A stretch of DNA of 64,000 bases from BRH-c25 sp012519325 (lineage in GTDB: Bacteria; Bacillota; Clostridia; Lutisporales; Lutisporaceae): NCBI GenBank assembly GCA_050950645.1, contig JBMNHZ010000010.1, forward strand, positions 1-64,000. The letters are read 5' to 3'. The notes below the pieces were generated by a model that saw only the letters and a program-made list of their open reading frames with translations, had not been told where the DNA came from and searched no databases. Positions 19,566-29,063 of the stretch are shown in pieces. How positions within the stretch are numbered: position 1 is the stretch's first letter; each line of letters opens with the position of its first letter. A program made the translations under genes and the position numbers.

Positions 19566-20968
19566 AGCTGAAGCATAAAATCATAGCACTTAATATGGGT
19601 GCTCTTTTTTTCATGCTCATAATATTGGGAACCATAATAACCGCAATAACAGATAACTACAATCTGTCCACCACTCTCGGATACCTTGAAAACCAGGGTA
19701 AATATGCAGCCATATACATCGAGCAGTATGCTCTGAGCAAAGCTCCCAACAACTTTGAGGTTCCTTCGGTCATGGATACAAGCGGGAATTATCTGGCAGC
19801 CGTGCTCAGCGGCCTGGTAAAATGCAGGGTACAGATATACTATGGTGACAGGCTTCTGGGAGATTCCGAGGAGTCAACGGATTTTACAGGGGAAATAAGG
19901 CCGGAAATCAAGGAAACCTATAAAATGAAAAAGGCTTATTTTGTTACAGCAGGAAAAAACAGAACCTTCTATTATGCCGTACCTGTGAGCATCAGCAACA
20001 GATACACCTACTCCCTGGAATTCATATACGATCTCAGTGAGATTGACAATATGAAGAACAATACCGTAAGAATGTTCATTTATACAGGGGTTTTTCTATC
20101 GGTATTCATGATGCTTGGCAGCACCATTATTTCCAACAGGATCACACAGCCTATAAAAATGCTGAATGAAGCAGCCAGGCAGTTTTCGGAAGGAAACCTG
20201 GAAAGCCGCGCCAGTGTTACAACAAAGGATGAGGTAGGCGAGCTTTCAACAACCTTTAATTCAATGGCGGACAGTATTGAGGATATGATAAACAAGCTCA
20301 ACTATGAAAAAGAGAAGCAAAAGTATTTCTTTGACAATTTTACCCACGAAATTCGTACCCCTCTCACCACCATTCTGGGATATGCGGATTTGCTATGGAA
20401 AACCGACGATGAGGATGTTAAGGATAAAAGCCTGTTTTATATTACTTCGGAAGGAAATAGAATGCTGAAAATGATGGAACGGCTTCTTGAGCTTTCAAAG
20501 CTTAAGAATTACAGCTTTGAACTGAACAAGTCCGATTCCAACCTTAAGAAGCTGATAGAGGATGCATGCGATTCCATGCATTATAAGATGAAGCGGTACA
20601 ATACAAGCTGCAGGCTTGATCTGGAGGATATCACATGGAAGGTGGACCCTGATTTCTTCAAACAGGTAATAATAAACCTGATTGACAACTCAATCAAGTA
20701 CAGCAAGTCTCCGGTCATTGACATAAGCCTCAGGAAGAAAGACAAAGTGGTGCTTGAGGTTGTGGATTACGGCTGCGGAATAGACCTTAAAAACCTTGAA
20801 AGCTTATTCGAGCCGTATTACAAGGTGGAAAAATCAAGGAATAGCTACAATGATGGCTGGGGCCTGGGCCTGTCCATAGTAAAGGAGATAATCGACAAGC
20901 ACGGCGGCAGCATTGATATCATAAGTGCACCCAAAAAAGGCACCAGAATCATAATTACTTTGGTATGA
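19562..20968 (+). CDS. HAMP-domain sensor histidine kinase
   Basis: This is a 468-residue sensor kinase with two membrane helices (about 10-30 and 170-190) enclosing an extracytoplasmic sensor of about 140 residues. A HAMP linker (190-245) follows, then a HisKA domain with phospho-acceptor His262 (FTHEIRTPLTT). The HATPase domain has QVIINLIDNSIKYS, DYGCGID and GWGLGLSIVKEIID. It overlaps the regulator by 4 bp and is followed after 17 bp by a lipoprotein gene. This layout (regulator, kinase, propeller lipoprotein) recalls MtrA-MtrB-LpqB of actinobacteria, but no homology is claimed. Confidence 0.95.
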   Translation: MKLKHKIIALNMGALFFMLIILGTIITAITDNYNLSTTLGYLENQGKYAAIYIEQYALSKAPNNFEVPSVMDTSGNYLAAVLSGLVKCRVQIYYGDRLLGDSEESTDFTGEIRPEIKETYKMKKAYFVTAGKNRTFYYAVPVSISNRYTYSLEFIYDLSEIDNMKNNTVRMFIYTGVFLSVFMMLGSTIISNRITQPIKMLNEAARQFSEGNLESRASVTTKDEVGELSTTFNSMADSIEDMINKLNYEKEKQKYFFDNFTHEIRTPLTTILGYADLLWKTDDEDVKDKSLFYITSEGNRMLKMMERLLELSKLKNYSFELNKSDSNLKKLIEDACDSMHYKMKRYNTSCRLDLEDITWKVDPDFFKQVIINLIDNSIKYSKSPVIDISLRKKDKVVLEVVDYGCGIDLKNLESLFEPYYKVEKSRNSYNDGWGLGLSIVKEIIDKHGGSIDIISAPKKGTRIIITLV

Positions 20969-20985
20969 ACAAGGGGGTTTTTTAT

Positions 20986-22839
20986 ATGAAAAGGCTGATT
21001 CTGATATTTTCAGTTATTATAGCATTGCTGACGGGATGTACGGTAAAGCAGGGACAGCTGGTTATCATTGAGGAAGAAAACCACAGTGAGATCCGGCAGA
21101 ATAAGAATGTATATGAACACCTAAACTGGGAATCCCGAATATTTCCCATTGAAAAATACAAAGAAGCAATCGCCAGAATCGATGCAGAAATGAAACCCCT
21201 TGCAGTTTCTCCCGACTACAGTATGGTCCTTGCATTCCAGCCTACGGGAAGTCCTGTTCCGGATGCCGCAAACCGCAGGGTTGTAATAGGAAATATGGTT
21301 CAGGAAGTAAATCTCTACGCCTGCAATACTGAAAACGGAGAGAGTAAAAACCTTGGAAAATTTCTCTCCCTGAAGGACTTCCGCTTTGATGAAACCGGAA
21401 ACTCTTTAGCCTTTATTGACGGAAACAGCAATATATATATATACAGCAACACGTCCGGACAACTGCAAAAGCTGGTTACTGCAGAAAAGCGGGATGCTTA
21501 CAACACCTTAAGCTGGTCAAAGGATTCCAGAAGGCTGGTGATAAACTCCCGTATGGAATTCGACATTGCCTCAAGAGAGTTTATATCAATTGCGGTAGAA
21601 AGCTATACTCCATTTATTAAAAGTAAATTCATCGACAACAATTATATTGTGCAAATGAAAAACAATGAATACAATGACATGATTGCTTTCTATGATTTCA
21701 GCACCAAAGAATTCACAAGCATTGCCAATGGAATCTATATCGATTCGGATAATTCCAACGTACTGTATACCAAAGACTATATGAGCGGGCTCAATATAGT
21801 GAACCTGAAGACCCTGGAAAGCAAATCCATCGATAACGGCCCCATATATTGTTCGTATATAATGAAATCAACAGGGGATATTCTTTACAGCACTTTAAAC
21901 AATGATCTTGACAGCAGCTACAGGTACTTACTGGTGAAGGTGAACCCCCTTACAATGACAAAAACCAGTATCAGTTTGGATTCACCCACCTTTTACATGA
22001 GCCCCGCAGAAGATAAACTTTATGTTATAAGCAGCTACAGTTCAAACACCATTGAGATTGACAGTGGAAACCTGAGGGTTTACCAGGATGGAAATATGAA
22101 GGATGACCCGGACTTGTACGGAATCAAGACTACCCTGCTGAAAATGTTCCAACTGGATTATAATTTCAATGAAACTTATGAAAAGTATGAGAATATGGCA
22201 AAGGAAATATATATCAATACTTATGATCCCCTTCCCCAGGAAGCGCTTGAAAACAAACTTATCGACTTCAAGAGGTTCAACATGCCTATACCCACTCATC
22301 AGCGTGAGGATCATATACCTCCCACAATATACTTTGAGCAGTTGAATGTCATAGATTCCAAAGTATCGGTAAATCTTGGCCTTTATTATATCAATTCGGT
22401 GGAAATGGTTAAGGAAAATGGAAACTGGTATATCACAGGTTTTTCGACCCACCCTACTTCCGAGGAAATAGCCTCGGTAACCTCAATTGTAAGGAAACAT
22501 CTTAATAATATAAAGAACAAAAATGTTAATGAAGCCTTGAAATACTGGAAGGCTGAAGAAGATACCGAATATCTGGCAGCCCAGAGAAAAACAGTTGAGG
22601 AGCTTATTGAAGGAGCAGATGAGCTTACCTTTGAGGTAGGAGAGATCGAGTTTTGGTCCCTGAGCGATCCTCACAGAGCAGAGAGTGCAGAAAGATCCAC
22701 CTATGCAAAGGTTAAAATAATAATTGATGACGGAAGCAAGATAAGCAAATACAAGCTTATACTCTCCAGACAATATAAGAAGCAGTTTGAAATAGAAAGC
22801 TGGAATGCAGACCCTCTAAGCATATCGCAGCTGTACTGA
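20986..22839 (+). CDS. Lipoprotein with propeller-like N-terminal part, unknown function
   Basis: I do not recognise a named family. The start is taken at the ATG at 20986, because AGGGGG lies 9 bp upstream; an earlier in-frame ATG overlaps the kinase stop. The signal peptide ends in LLTGC (Cys18). The next 350 or so residues contain repeated segments like SPDYSMVLAFQP, FDETGNSLAFIDGNSNIYIY and LSWSKDSRRLVINS, typical of TolB/WD-like propellers. A separate C-terminal part (about 400-617) has SIVRKHLNNIKNKNVNEALK and may be an NTF2-like domain. It is the third gene of the regulator-kinase operon and may act as an accessory sensor on the outer face of the membrane. Confidence 0.75.
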   Translation: MKRLILIFSVIIALLTGCTVKQGQLVIIEEENHSEIRQNKNVYEHLNWESRIFPIEKYKEAIARIDAEMKPLAVSPDYSMVLAFQPTGSPVPDAANRRVVIGNMVQEVNLYACNTENGESKNLGKFLSLKDFRFDETGNSLAFIDGNSNIYIYSNTSGQLQKLVTAEKRDAYNTLSWSKDSRRLVINSRMEFDIASREFISIAVESYTPFIKSKFIDNNYIVQMKNNEYNDMIAFYDFSTKEFTSIANGIYIDSDNSNVLYTKDYMSGLNIVNLKTLESKSIDNGPIYCSYIMKSTGDILYSTLNNDLDSSYRYLLVKVNPLTMTKTSISLDSPTFYMSPAEDKLYVISSYSSNTIEIDSGNLRVYQDGNMKDDPDLYGIKTTLLKMFQLDYNFNETYEKYENMAKEIYINTYDPLPQEALENKLIDFKRFNMPIPTHQREDHIPPTIYFEQLNVIDSKVSVNLGLYYINSVEMVKENGNWYITGFSTHPTSEEIASVTSIVRKHLNNIKNKNVNEALKYWKAEEDTEYLAAQRKTVEELIEGADELTFEVGEIEFWSLSDPHRAESAERSTYAKVKIIIDDGSKISKYKLILSRQYKKQFEIESWNADPLSISQLY

Positions 22840-22848
22840 TACAAATTA

Positions 22849-23685
22849 TTATTTTTCTATTGCTTTTTTAGGTGCATCATAGGGCAGGGGAATGTACTGA
22901 ACTGATGGCCTCCTCTGCTCCGGCTGAGGGTACAGCTCCATAAGCTCATATATTTCCTTGGGCAGGCAGCAGTTTATGTTAAGACCCAATCCGCTCAGCT
23001 CTTCACAGGTTATTGGATAATCATGAGTCCATCTTCCTTCGGTAAAAATGCGTGAAAGCTCCTGTGACTTTGTTTCATCATGATGATTCTGCCTTAATAT
23101 TCTATAAACCACCTGTCTTACCTGCCTCATTGCCTTTTCTGCCATATCTGCCAATATAATGGTTCTGTCGTCTATCTCATTTCTGTCCTTCTGCTCCAGT
23201 ACCTTGAGTATGGATGCGGCTGGGTATTCCCCCAGTTGTGGGTCTACTGGCCCTAATACCGCATTTTCATCCATATATATCTCATCTGCCGCCAGAGCAA
23301 GCATAGTCCCTCCCGACATAGCATAATGAGGTATAAAAACACTTACCTTCCCGGAGTGCCTGGCTATTGCATTAGCTATTTGTTCTGCTGCCAATACCAG
23401 TCCTCCCGGAGTATGTAGAATAATGTCTATAGGCATTGTATCCGGAGTGAACCTTATGGCCCTTAATATATGCTCCGAATCTTCAATGTTAATATATTTT
23501 GATATCGGCATCCCAAAAAAGCTAAGAGATTCCTGTCTATGAATCATTACAATCACTCGGGAATGTCTCTTGCTTTCGATCTCCCTTATCTTTCTTATTC
23601 TGCTCATCAATAAACTTCTCTGCTTGAAGAAGGGAACCAGCATGTTAAATATTATTATCAGCCATATTATAAAATTAAAGTTCAT
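22849..23685 (-). CDS. Membrane-anchored ClpP-fold serine protease (SDH/SppA-like)
   Basis: This 278-residue protein has a single N-terminal membrane helix (about 4-20), then a ClpP/crotonase-fold domain. ILHTPGGLVLAAEQIANAI (90-107) is the oxyanion region, and YAMSGGTMLALAADEIYMD carries the likely nucleophile Ser124. VLGPVDPQLGEYPAAS follows. The pattern matches the SDH proteinase family (PF01972), related to signal peptide peptidase. The ribosome site is GGGGAGG. The gene converges with the lipoprotein gene with a gap of only 9 bp. Its substrate is unknown. Confidence 0.85.
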   Translation of the reverse strand: MNFNFIIWLIIIFNMLVPFFKQRSLLMSRIRKIREIESKRHSRVIVMIHRQESLSFFGMPISKYINIEDSEHILRAIRFTPDTMPIDIILHTPGGLVLAAEQIANAIARHSGKVSVFIPHYAMSGGTMLALAADEIYMDENAVLGPVDPQLGEYPAASILKVLEQKDRNEIDDRTIILADMAEKAMRQVRQVVYRILRQNHHDETKSQELSRIFTEGRWTHDYPITCEELSGLGLNINCCLPKEIYELMELYPQPEQRRPSVQYIPLPYDAPKKAIEK

Positions 23686-23744
23686 AAAGCGCCTCCCCTG
23701 CTAATGTATCATTATTATTATATCATTTTCCTTACTTCCTGCAT

Positions 23745-25607
23745 TTAGTTTTCTTTCATATATAAGGAGCGCAAATTTATCCAGTAATTGATAGTATCCC
23801 CACTTGGATTAACATTAATATCAATATTATCAAAAATGAGCATGACTTTGACTTCCGGAGTCTCAAGAACAAAACTCATATCCTCAATATCCGCTTCACG
23901 GGAGCCTTCCCTTCCGGGAGGATACTTTGAAGTAATCCTGTCAATATAATCATTCATGTTCTTCTCTAAAATTAATTGTTCATCCAGCATTATCCTCAAT
24001 GACGGTATCCCATTGGGATAATTCATATTCCAATATATTTCATATAACCCTCTTTTGCCGTTAACACCAAATGCTTCTTCTCCCCTTTTATAGCTCTCCT
24101 GAGGCCTTATCGCCCATTGATAACCGCTTATATCAACAGCACTTTCCTTCAGATAAAGGGATGTCCCCATATACCCGCCGGCTCCCTTCGGATCAATGAC
24201 TTCAGGCTCCGGCCAGGTCTGTTCAAAGCCCAGCTTTTCTTTAAACGTCCCACTGTTGCGCAAATCTCTGTCAAACCAGGCAGGCAGTTCAGCATCTCTG
24301 GAATCAGCAATATACATTACAGCATCAGTTATCGATTCCCTTATGGATCGCTCCGGTTCTGCCGCCGAAGGAACCAGTTTATTTCCTTCAAGCATGCCCT
24401 GGCTGGCTAGCAGCTTTTCAAGCCTGCTGACCTGAGCAACTGCCGGAAGAGCATGATAACCAAGAACAGGCAGAACCGAAAAAACAACTGCGAAGCAAGT
24501 AATCAATGCAATCAGCTTATGTGCTTCATCCTTCATAAAAAACAGCAGTAAAACTGCCGCAGCAGCAATAATCCAGATAAGCGCAAAGGAATACTCAGTT
24601 ATTTTCAGGCCGTACCTTTGCAGCTGCAGCACTAATGCCCAGGCTTCAAAAGCAAGTATCACCAGTGCAGCGGCAGGATAAACCCGCCGGTATAACCTTG
24701 CCGGCAATGATTCGTGATGAGTGACCATAATATGGAGCCAGATACCTCCGGCCGCATAAGTGGTCGCAATTGCGGAAAGCCTTGCGAACGGTATCTTCAT
24801 CCCGCTCAGTATTGTCTTTCCCGACCAAATAAGCAGAACAGCAGTCAGAGCCAATACAATCGGAACCATAATATATCCGAAAAGAATCTCCACGAAACGG
24901 GGCTGCTTTTGTGCGGCTTCACGCTTTTCATCCGTCTGCCCCTTACGGAAATCAGGAAAATAACCGACAAAAACTGTATAAGCCAGAAACCCTGTCAAAG
25001 TGCTGATATACATATATACTTTTTCGCTCATGCTGCGGTAAAGAAGAGCCTGAACAGCACCTGCAACACCGGATGCCCCTGCCATTATAACCACTCCATA
25101 AAGCAGGGCAATGAAGAAAGCCTTGTGGGCCATGAAAAATGAGCGGGCAAAATCCGATTGATTCTTTGGATATCCCGCAAGAATTATAAATGAAATAAAG
25201 CTAACCGTAATAACCGCACCGGCACGTGAGGCGGCCAGTTCCGAAACCACAGCATAACGTGTTCCTTCCACAGCGGGGTTTGTACCGCCTAAAAAGTACA
25301 AAAGAAAAAATGCCAGTACCGCAGACCCCGCACCAAGCAGATTGGAAATTAGAAAAGTCCTGTCATCTTTAAACCGGCTTTGGGCACCTGTAATAACTGC
25401 CAGGCTAAATACAGCCCCTACGGCAAAAGACCAGTGCAAACAATTGAACAGGAAATTCAACGGCTCCTGTTGAGGCCAGTCTAGTTGAATCCTTACGGCA
25501 GTGACTGCCGTAAAGGCCAGTGCGCAAGCAATAGAAGCGGGAAAGGTCCGAAAGGCTTTGGCAGCATCTTTAAGAACCTGTCTGATTGATTTGGTAAATC
25601 CGTTCAT
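23745..25607 (-). CDS. Polytopic membrane protein, DUF4153/DUF4173-like
   Basis: This is a roughly 620-residue protein. The first two thirds contain many hydrophobic helices, for example near 20-40, 50-70, 75-100 and 150-180. The last 200 residues are soluble, with conserved-looking GAGGYMGTSLYLKESAVDISGYQWAI and WNMNYPNGIPSLRI. The layout resembles DUF4153/4173 proteins, whose function is unknown. The ATG at 25605-25607 is chosen because GGAGGTG precedes it; an in-frame GTG at 25616 lies inside that ribosome site. It lies 59 bp upstream of the protease gene on the same strand, so the two may be cotranscribed. Confidence 0.75.
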   Translation of the reverse strand: MNGFTKSIRQVLKDAAKAFRTFPASIACALAFTAVTAVRIQLDWPQQEPLNFLFNCLHWSFAVGAVFSLAVITGAQSRFKDDRTFLISNLLGAGSAVLAFFLLYFLGGTNPAVEGTRYAVVSELAASRAGAVITVSFISFIILAGYPKNQSDFARSFFMAHKAFFIALLYGVVIMAGASGVAGAVQALLYRSMSEKVYMYISTLTGFLAYTVFVGYFPDFRKGQTDEKREAAQKQPRFVEILFGYIMVPIVLALTAVLLIWSGKTILSGMKIPFARLSAIATTYAAGGIWLHIMVTHHESLPARLYRRVYPAAALVILAFEAWALVLQLQRYGLKITEYSFALIWIIAAAAVLLLFFMKDEAHKLIALITCFAVVFSVLPVLGYHALPAVAQVSRLEKLLASQGMLEGNKLVPSAAEPERSIRESITDAVMYIADSRDAELPAWFDRDLRNSGTFKEKLGFEQTWPEPEVIDPKGAGGYMGTSLYLKESAVDISGYQWAIRPQESYKRGEEAFGVNGKRGLYEIYWNMNYPNGIPSLRIMLDEQLILEKNMNDYIDRITSKYPPGREGSREADIEDMSFVLETPEVKVMLIFDNIDINVNPSGDTINYWINLRSLYMKEN

Positions 25608-25762
25608 TATTTGCACCTCCCTGATTTAAAACAGCATTATAGCATATATATTATCATACCCTGATTTCAATGCAAATAATATTTATGAGGTGCAATACAA
25701 AAGAAGGTGTGTTTATGGTAATTTATTACTAGATTACTTTCTAAATATTGTAATAATATCCC

Positions 25763-25975
25763 TTATTTCCTTTTCCTCAGCTCATCCAGAGCTTGGGCCA
25801 AGAACTCAGGCGTTATATTAAATATTCTTACCAATTTTCTGCCAAGCCTAGCTAATTCTTTTAATTCAGGAGACAGCCTTGCATCTAACGGTCGATATGA
25901 TTTCGCCGTAAAATTTCCCTTTGCAGCTTTTATGCTTTTTAGTTTCAACTTCGGTAAAGGTTTTACCAATCTCAT
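25763..25975 (-). CDS. Small basic protein of unknown function
   Basis: This is a 70-residue, Lys/Arg-rich protein with a Pro-Lys-rich N-terminus (MRLVKPLPKLKLK) and a probably helical C-terminal half (LSPELKELARLGRKLVRIF and EFLAQALDELRKRK). AAGGAG stands 8 bp before the ATG at 25973-25975; an in-frame GTG at 25984 is worse placed. No family is recognised. It lies about 95 bp from the leader-distal end of the CRISPR array, on the same strand as the array. Confidence 0.55.
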   Translation of the reverse strand: MRLVKPLPKLKLKSIKAAKGNFTAKSYRPLDARLSPELKELARLGRKLVRIFNITPEFLAQALDELRKRK

Positions 25976-26069
25976 AAAACACACTCCTTATAAAAAATGA
26001 CTTCACAGAAGGCCGTATAAGCTATTATTTATAAGAGGCTAATATGTTTTACCTCTAAATTTGTAAAGG

Positions 26070-27412
26070 ATTCCAATCCACGCTCCCCTGTGGGGAGCGA
26101 CGTTCTAGTATTTATCGTATCAAGTGTTGCAAGATCGATTTCAATCCACGCTCCCCTGTAGGGAGCGACACGCCCAAGCGTCGCATGAGGCAGAAAAGGC
26201 GACAATTTCAATCCACGCTCCCCCGTGGGGAGCGACTGATAAGCATTGGGAACTATTCAAACATTGTCTTATTTCAATCCACGCTCCCCCGTGGGGAGCG
26301 ACTGAATATCGGTTTGGATATCATCAACACCCTTGCCATTTCAATCCACGCTCCCCCGTGGGGAGCGACGTCGTCTTCCACTGCATACCAGAAAGGTTCT
26401 GGACAATTTCAATCCACGCTCCCCTGTAGGGAGCGACAAAGCAACCCTGGGAACCTGCGAAAAGGTAAGCATTTCAATCCACGCTCCCCTGTAGGGAGCG
26501 ACTCCTCCTGAACTTCCTGTCACTATCGTTGAAGCTATTTCAATCCACGCTCCCCTGTAGGGAGCGACGCAATCCGCATGGCACTTAATAAAACCCAGGA
26601 GATTTCAATCCACGCTCCCCTGTAGGGAGCGACTTAAACTTTATAAAATCAGTATTGGAACAATGGATTTCAATCCACGCTCCCCTGTAGGGAGCGACAA
26701 ATCATATTCAAGGTTTCCGTTAGCTTGCTTAAATTTCAATCCACGCTCCCCTGTAGGGAGCGACAAAACCATTGATTTTAAAATTAGGTTCAAAAGGTAT
26801 TTCAATCCACGCTCCCCTGTAGGGAGCGACCAGTAGTTCTGCCGTTTCAAGTACCAACAGCGGAATTTCAATCCACGCTCCCCTGTAGGGAGCGACCCAG
26901 TAGGGTTAAGAGCAAAGATAGAAGCAGATCAAATTTCAATCCACGCTCCCCTGTAGGGAGCGACAAGGTTGTATTGTCGTCGTTTTCAAATTCATATCTA
27001 TTTCAATCCACGCTCCCCTGTAGGGAGCGACATGATTCAAATATTGCCAGAGGGCAGTTGACTTTATTTCAATCCACGCTCCCCTGTAGGGAGCGACTAG
27101 TTTGCTAATGCTTCAGGCATAGGAATTTCTCTATTTCAATCCACGCTCCCCTGTAGAGAGCGACGAGAAGCTGATGTTGGACACTTTGTATATATTAGTA
27201 ATTTCAATCCACGCTCCCCTGTAGGGAGCGACGTTGTCCTTTTATATGCTTCCAATGCATTTGATAATTTCAATCCACGCTCCCCTGTAGGGAGCGACAA
27301 AGCAACCCTGGGAACCTGCGAAAAGGTAAGCATTTCAATCCACGCTCCCCTGTAGGGAGCGACCCTAAGAAGAACATTTTTAAAGACCTTGAAAAAATTT
27401 CAATCCACGCTC
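26070..27412 (-). CRISPR. Type I-C CRISPR array, leader-distal segment (20 full repeats plus the left half of a split repeat)
   Basis: By hand count 20 full 32-bp repeats lie between 26070 and 27363, with spacers mostly of 33-36 bp. The plus-strand repeat begins ATTTCAATCC and ends GTAGGGAGCGAC; crRNA sense is on the minus strand. This is the older end: repeat 1 (26070) and repeats 3-5 (26205, 26271, 26338) carry CCCCGTGGGG-type variants, and repeat 17 (27133) has a G-to-A change in the stem. The first 16 bases of a further repeat (27397-27412) are cut by the IS21 element. One spacer occurs twice (26438-26470 and 27299-27331). Confidence 0.98.
27407..27412. repeat. Left copy of the IS21 target-site duplication
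   Basis: ACGCTC occurs here and again at 29855-29860, directly flanking the element. Both copies derive from one CRISPR repeat, since joining the flanks with one copy removed restores an exact 32-bp repeat. Confidence 0.9.
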
Positions 27413-27449
27413 TGTATATGGCATAATAAAAATACAGAACTCGGCAACC
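27413..27449. repeat. IS21 left terminal inverted repeat
   Basis: It begins TGTATATGGCA and continues with AAAAATAC and CTCGGCAACC. It pairs with 29818-29854. Confidence 0.85.
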
Positions 27450-27563
27450 AAAAACTACAGAGTAAAATTACCGGCTTAGTTTAAAGCTAAGGCACTTGTC
27501 AACTTCATAACTTTCCCGTATCGTTGTTTGTGACGAAGCAAATAACGAGAGGGGTTTGAAAGG

Positions 27564-29063
27564 ATGTTGAAAGTGCCTCAACAACAGTATATCCGATTCC
27601 TTCGCGAAATTGAAGGAGCAAATATTAATGAAATTGCTGAGACAATAGGTATAGATTGGCGTACAGCCAAGAAATACGCCGACCGTGACGATTGGAATCT
27701 TCCAATTAAGCATAAGCAGCATAAGATGCCTGTCATCGGGCCATATAAAGAAATAATTGATACCCTACTTCTCGAAGATAGCCTTATGCCACGAAAGCAG
27801 CGTCATACCGGTGCCAAAATTTATAGAATCCTTAGGGATGATCATGGTTACCAAGGGTGTCTTAGAACAGTTACAGCATATATATCTAAACGCCGTAGTG
27901 AGATGCAGTTGGAAAAAACAACAGCATACCAACGATTAGATCACCCGGAAGGAGAAGCTCAGGCTGACTTTACTACGATTCAAGTAAGCCGTGATGGGTG
28001 TCTGCAAGAATACAAGCTGCTGATTCTATCCTTTCCCTTTAGTAATGCAGCATTTGTTCATCCGGTTCCATCAGAAAACCAGGAGTGCTTTCTTGAAGGT
28101 TTAAAAACTCTTTTTAAGAAAGCAGGCGGGGTTCCTGAACGAATCTGGTTTGATAATCTTTCTGCCGCAGTTGTATCCATTAAACCGGAAGGAGAACGAC
28201 TGCTGACAGATGCATTTATGAGGTTTTGTTCCCATTACCGTTTCGAGGCCGTTTTCTGCAACCCTAACAAAGGTAATGAGAAGGGCCATGTTGAAAACAA
28301 GTGTGGCTACAGTAAACGTAACTGGTGTGTTCCCATACCGCTATTTGAGTCACAAGAAAAGCTGGCAGAACAACTGGACACACAAGCCCAAGCCGATATG
28401 AGCCGACCTCATTATGGCAAAGGAACTTTAATAAGCGAACTATGGCAACAGGAGCAATCAAAGTTACGGAAGCTGCCTCGAGCTGATTTTGAAGTATATC
28501 GGCTCGAAAGTACGAAAGTGAATTCGTATGGTGAAATCAAAGTAGATAAAACTAATGTCCCTCTGTTCCAAGCTAAGCCGGATACTACTGTACTACTAAG
28601 GTATTGGTGGGATCGGGTTGATGTCCTGGATGAATTCCATCGGATGCTTACCACATTCCCGCGTCCATATACCGGAAAGAAAACGGAAATACCCTGGCAA
28701 GAGGCATTCAGGAACTATATACATAAGCCTCGAAGTGTCAGTCATGCTCATTTGGTTAAAATGCTGCCGGAGAAGCTGCAGAAATATATTAAGACTGAAG
28801 ACCTACAACTGCGTAAAGAGCGTCTCCATGCTGTATTTCATTGGTGCGGCAACTATACCGTAATAGAAATAGAACAAGTTCTCAAAAACTTAGGCGAAGA
28901 ACCTCCTATTGAGCTGGTTACTGCCAGACTGGGACTTATTAAACCTTTATCCGATACATATAGAGATTCATTAAAAGAATCCTATGCACCTCCGGAAGTC
29001 CGAAAAATGACTATGGACTTAAGCCGGTACAATTTACTGGCGAAGGGAGGTGAAAATATATGA
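27564..29063 (+). CDS. istA: IS21-family transposase IstA
   Basis: This 499-residue DDE transposase has an N-terminal helix-turn-helix (NEIAETIGIDWRTAKKYADRDDW, about 18-40 in two parts). The catalytic core has Asp in GEAQADFTTIQV, Asp in RIWFDNLSAAV and Glu in GHVENKCGY. The C-terminal region binds DNA and partner. The ATG is preceded by a GAGAGGGG-like site. Its stop overlaps the istB start by 4 bp, the usual IS21 layout. The ORF is intact. Confidence 0.95.
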   Translation: MLKVPQQQYIRFLREIEGANINEIAETIGIDWRTAKKYADRDDWNLPIKHKQHKMPVIGPYKEIIDTLLLEDSLMPRKQRHTGAKIYRILRDDHGYQGCLRTVTAYISKRRSEMQLEKTTAYQRLDHPEGEAQADFTTIQVSRDGCLQEYKLLILSFPFSNAAFVHPVPSENQECFLEGLKTLFKKAGGVPERIWFDNLSAAVVSIKPEGERLLTDAFMRFCSHYRFEAVFCNPNKGNEKGHVENKCGYSKRNWCVPIPLFESQEKLAEQLDTQAQADMSRPHYGKGTLISELWQQEQSKLRKLPRADFEVYRLESTKVNSYGEIKVDKTNVPLFQAKPDTTVLLRYWWDRVDVLDEFHRMLTTFPRPYTGKKTEIPWQEAFRNYIHKPRSVSHAHLVKMLPEKLQKYIKTEDLQLRKERLHAVFHWCGNYTVIEIEQVLKNLGEEPPIELVTARLGLIKPLSDTYRDSLKESYAPPEVRKMTMDLSRYNLLAKGGENI

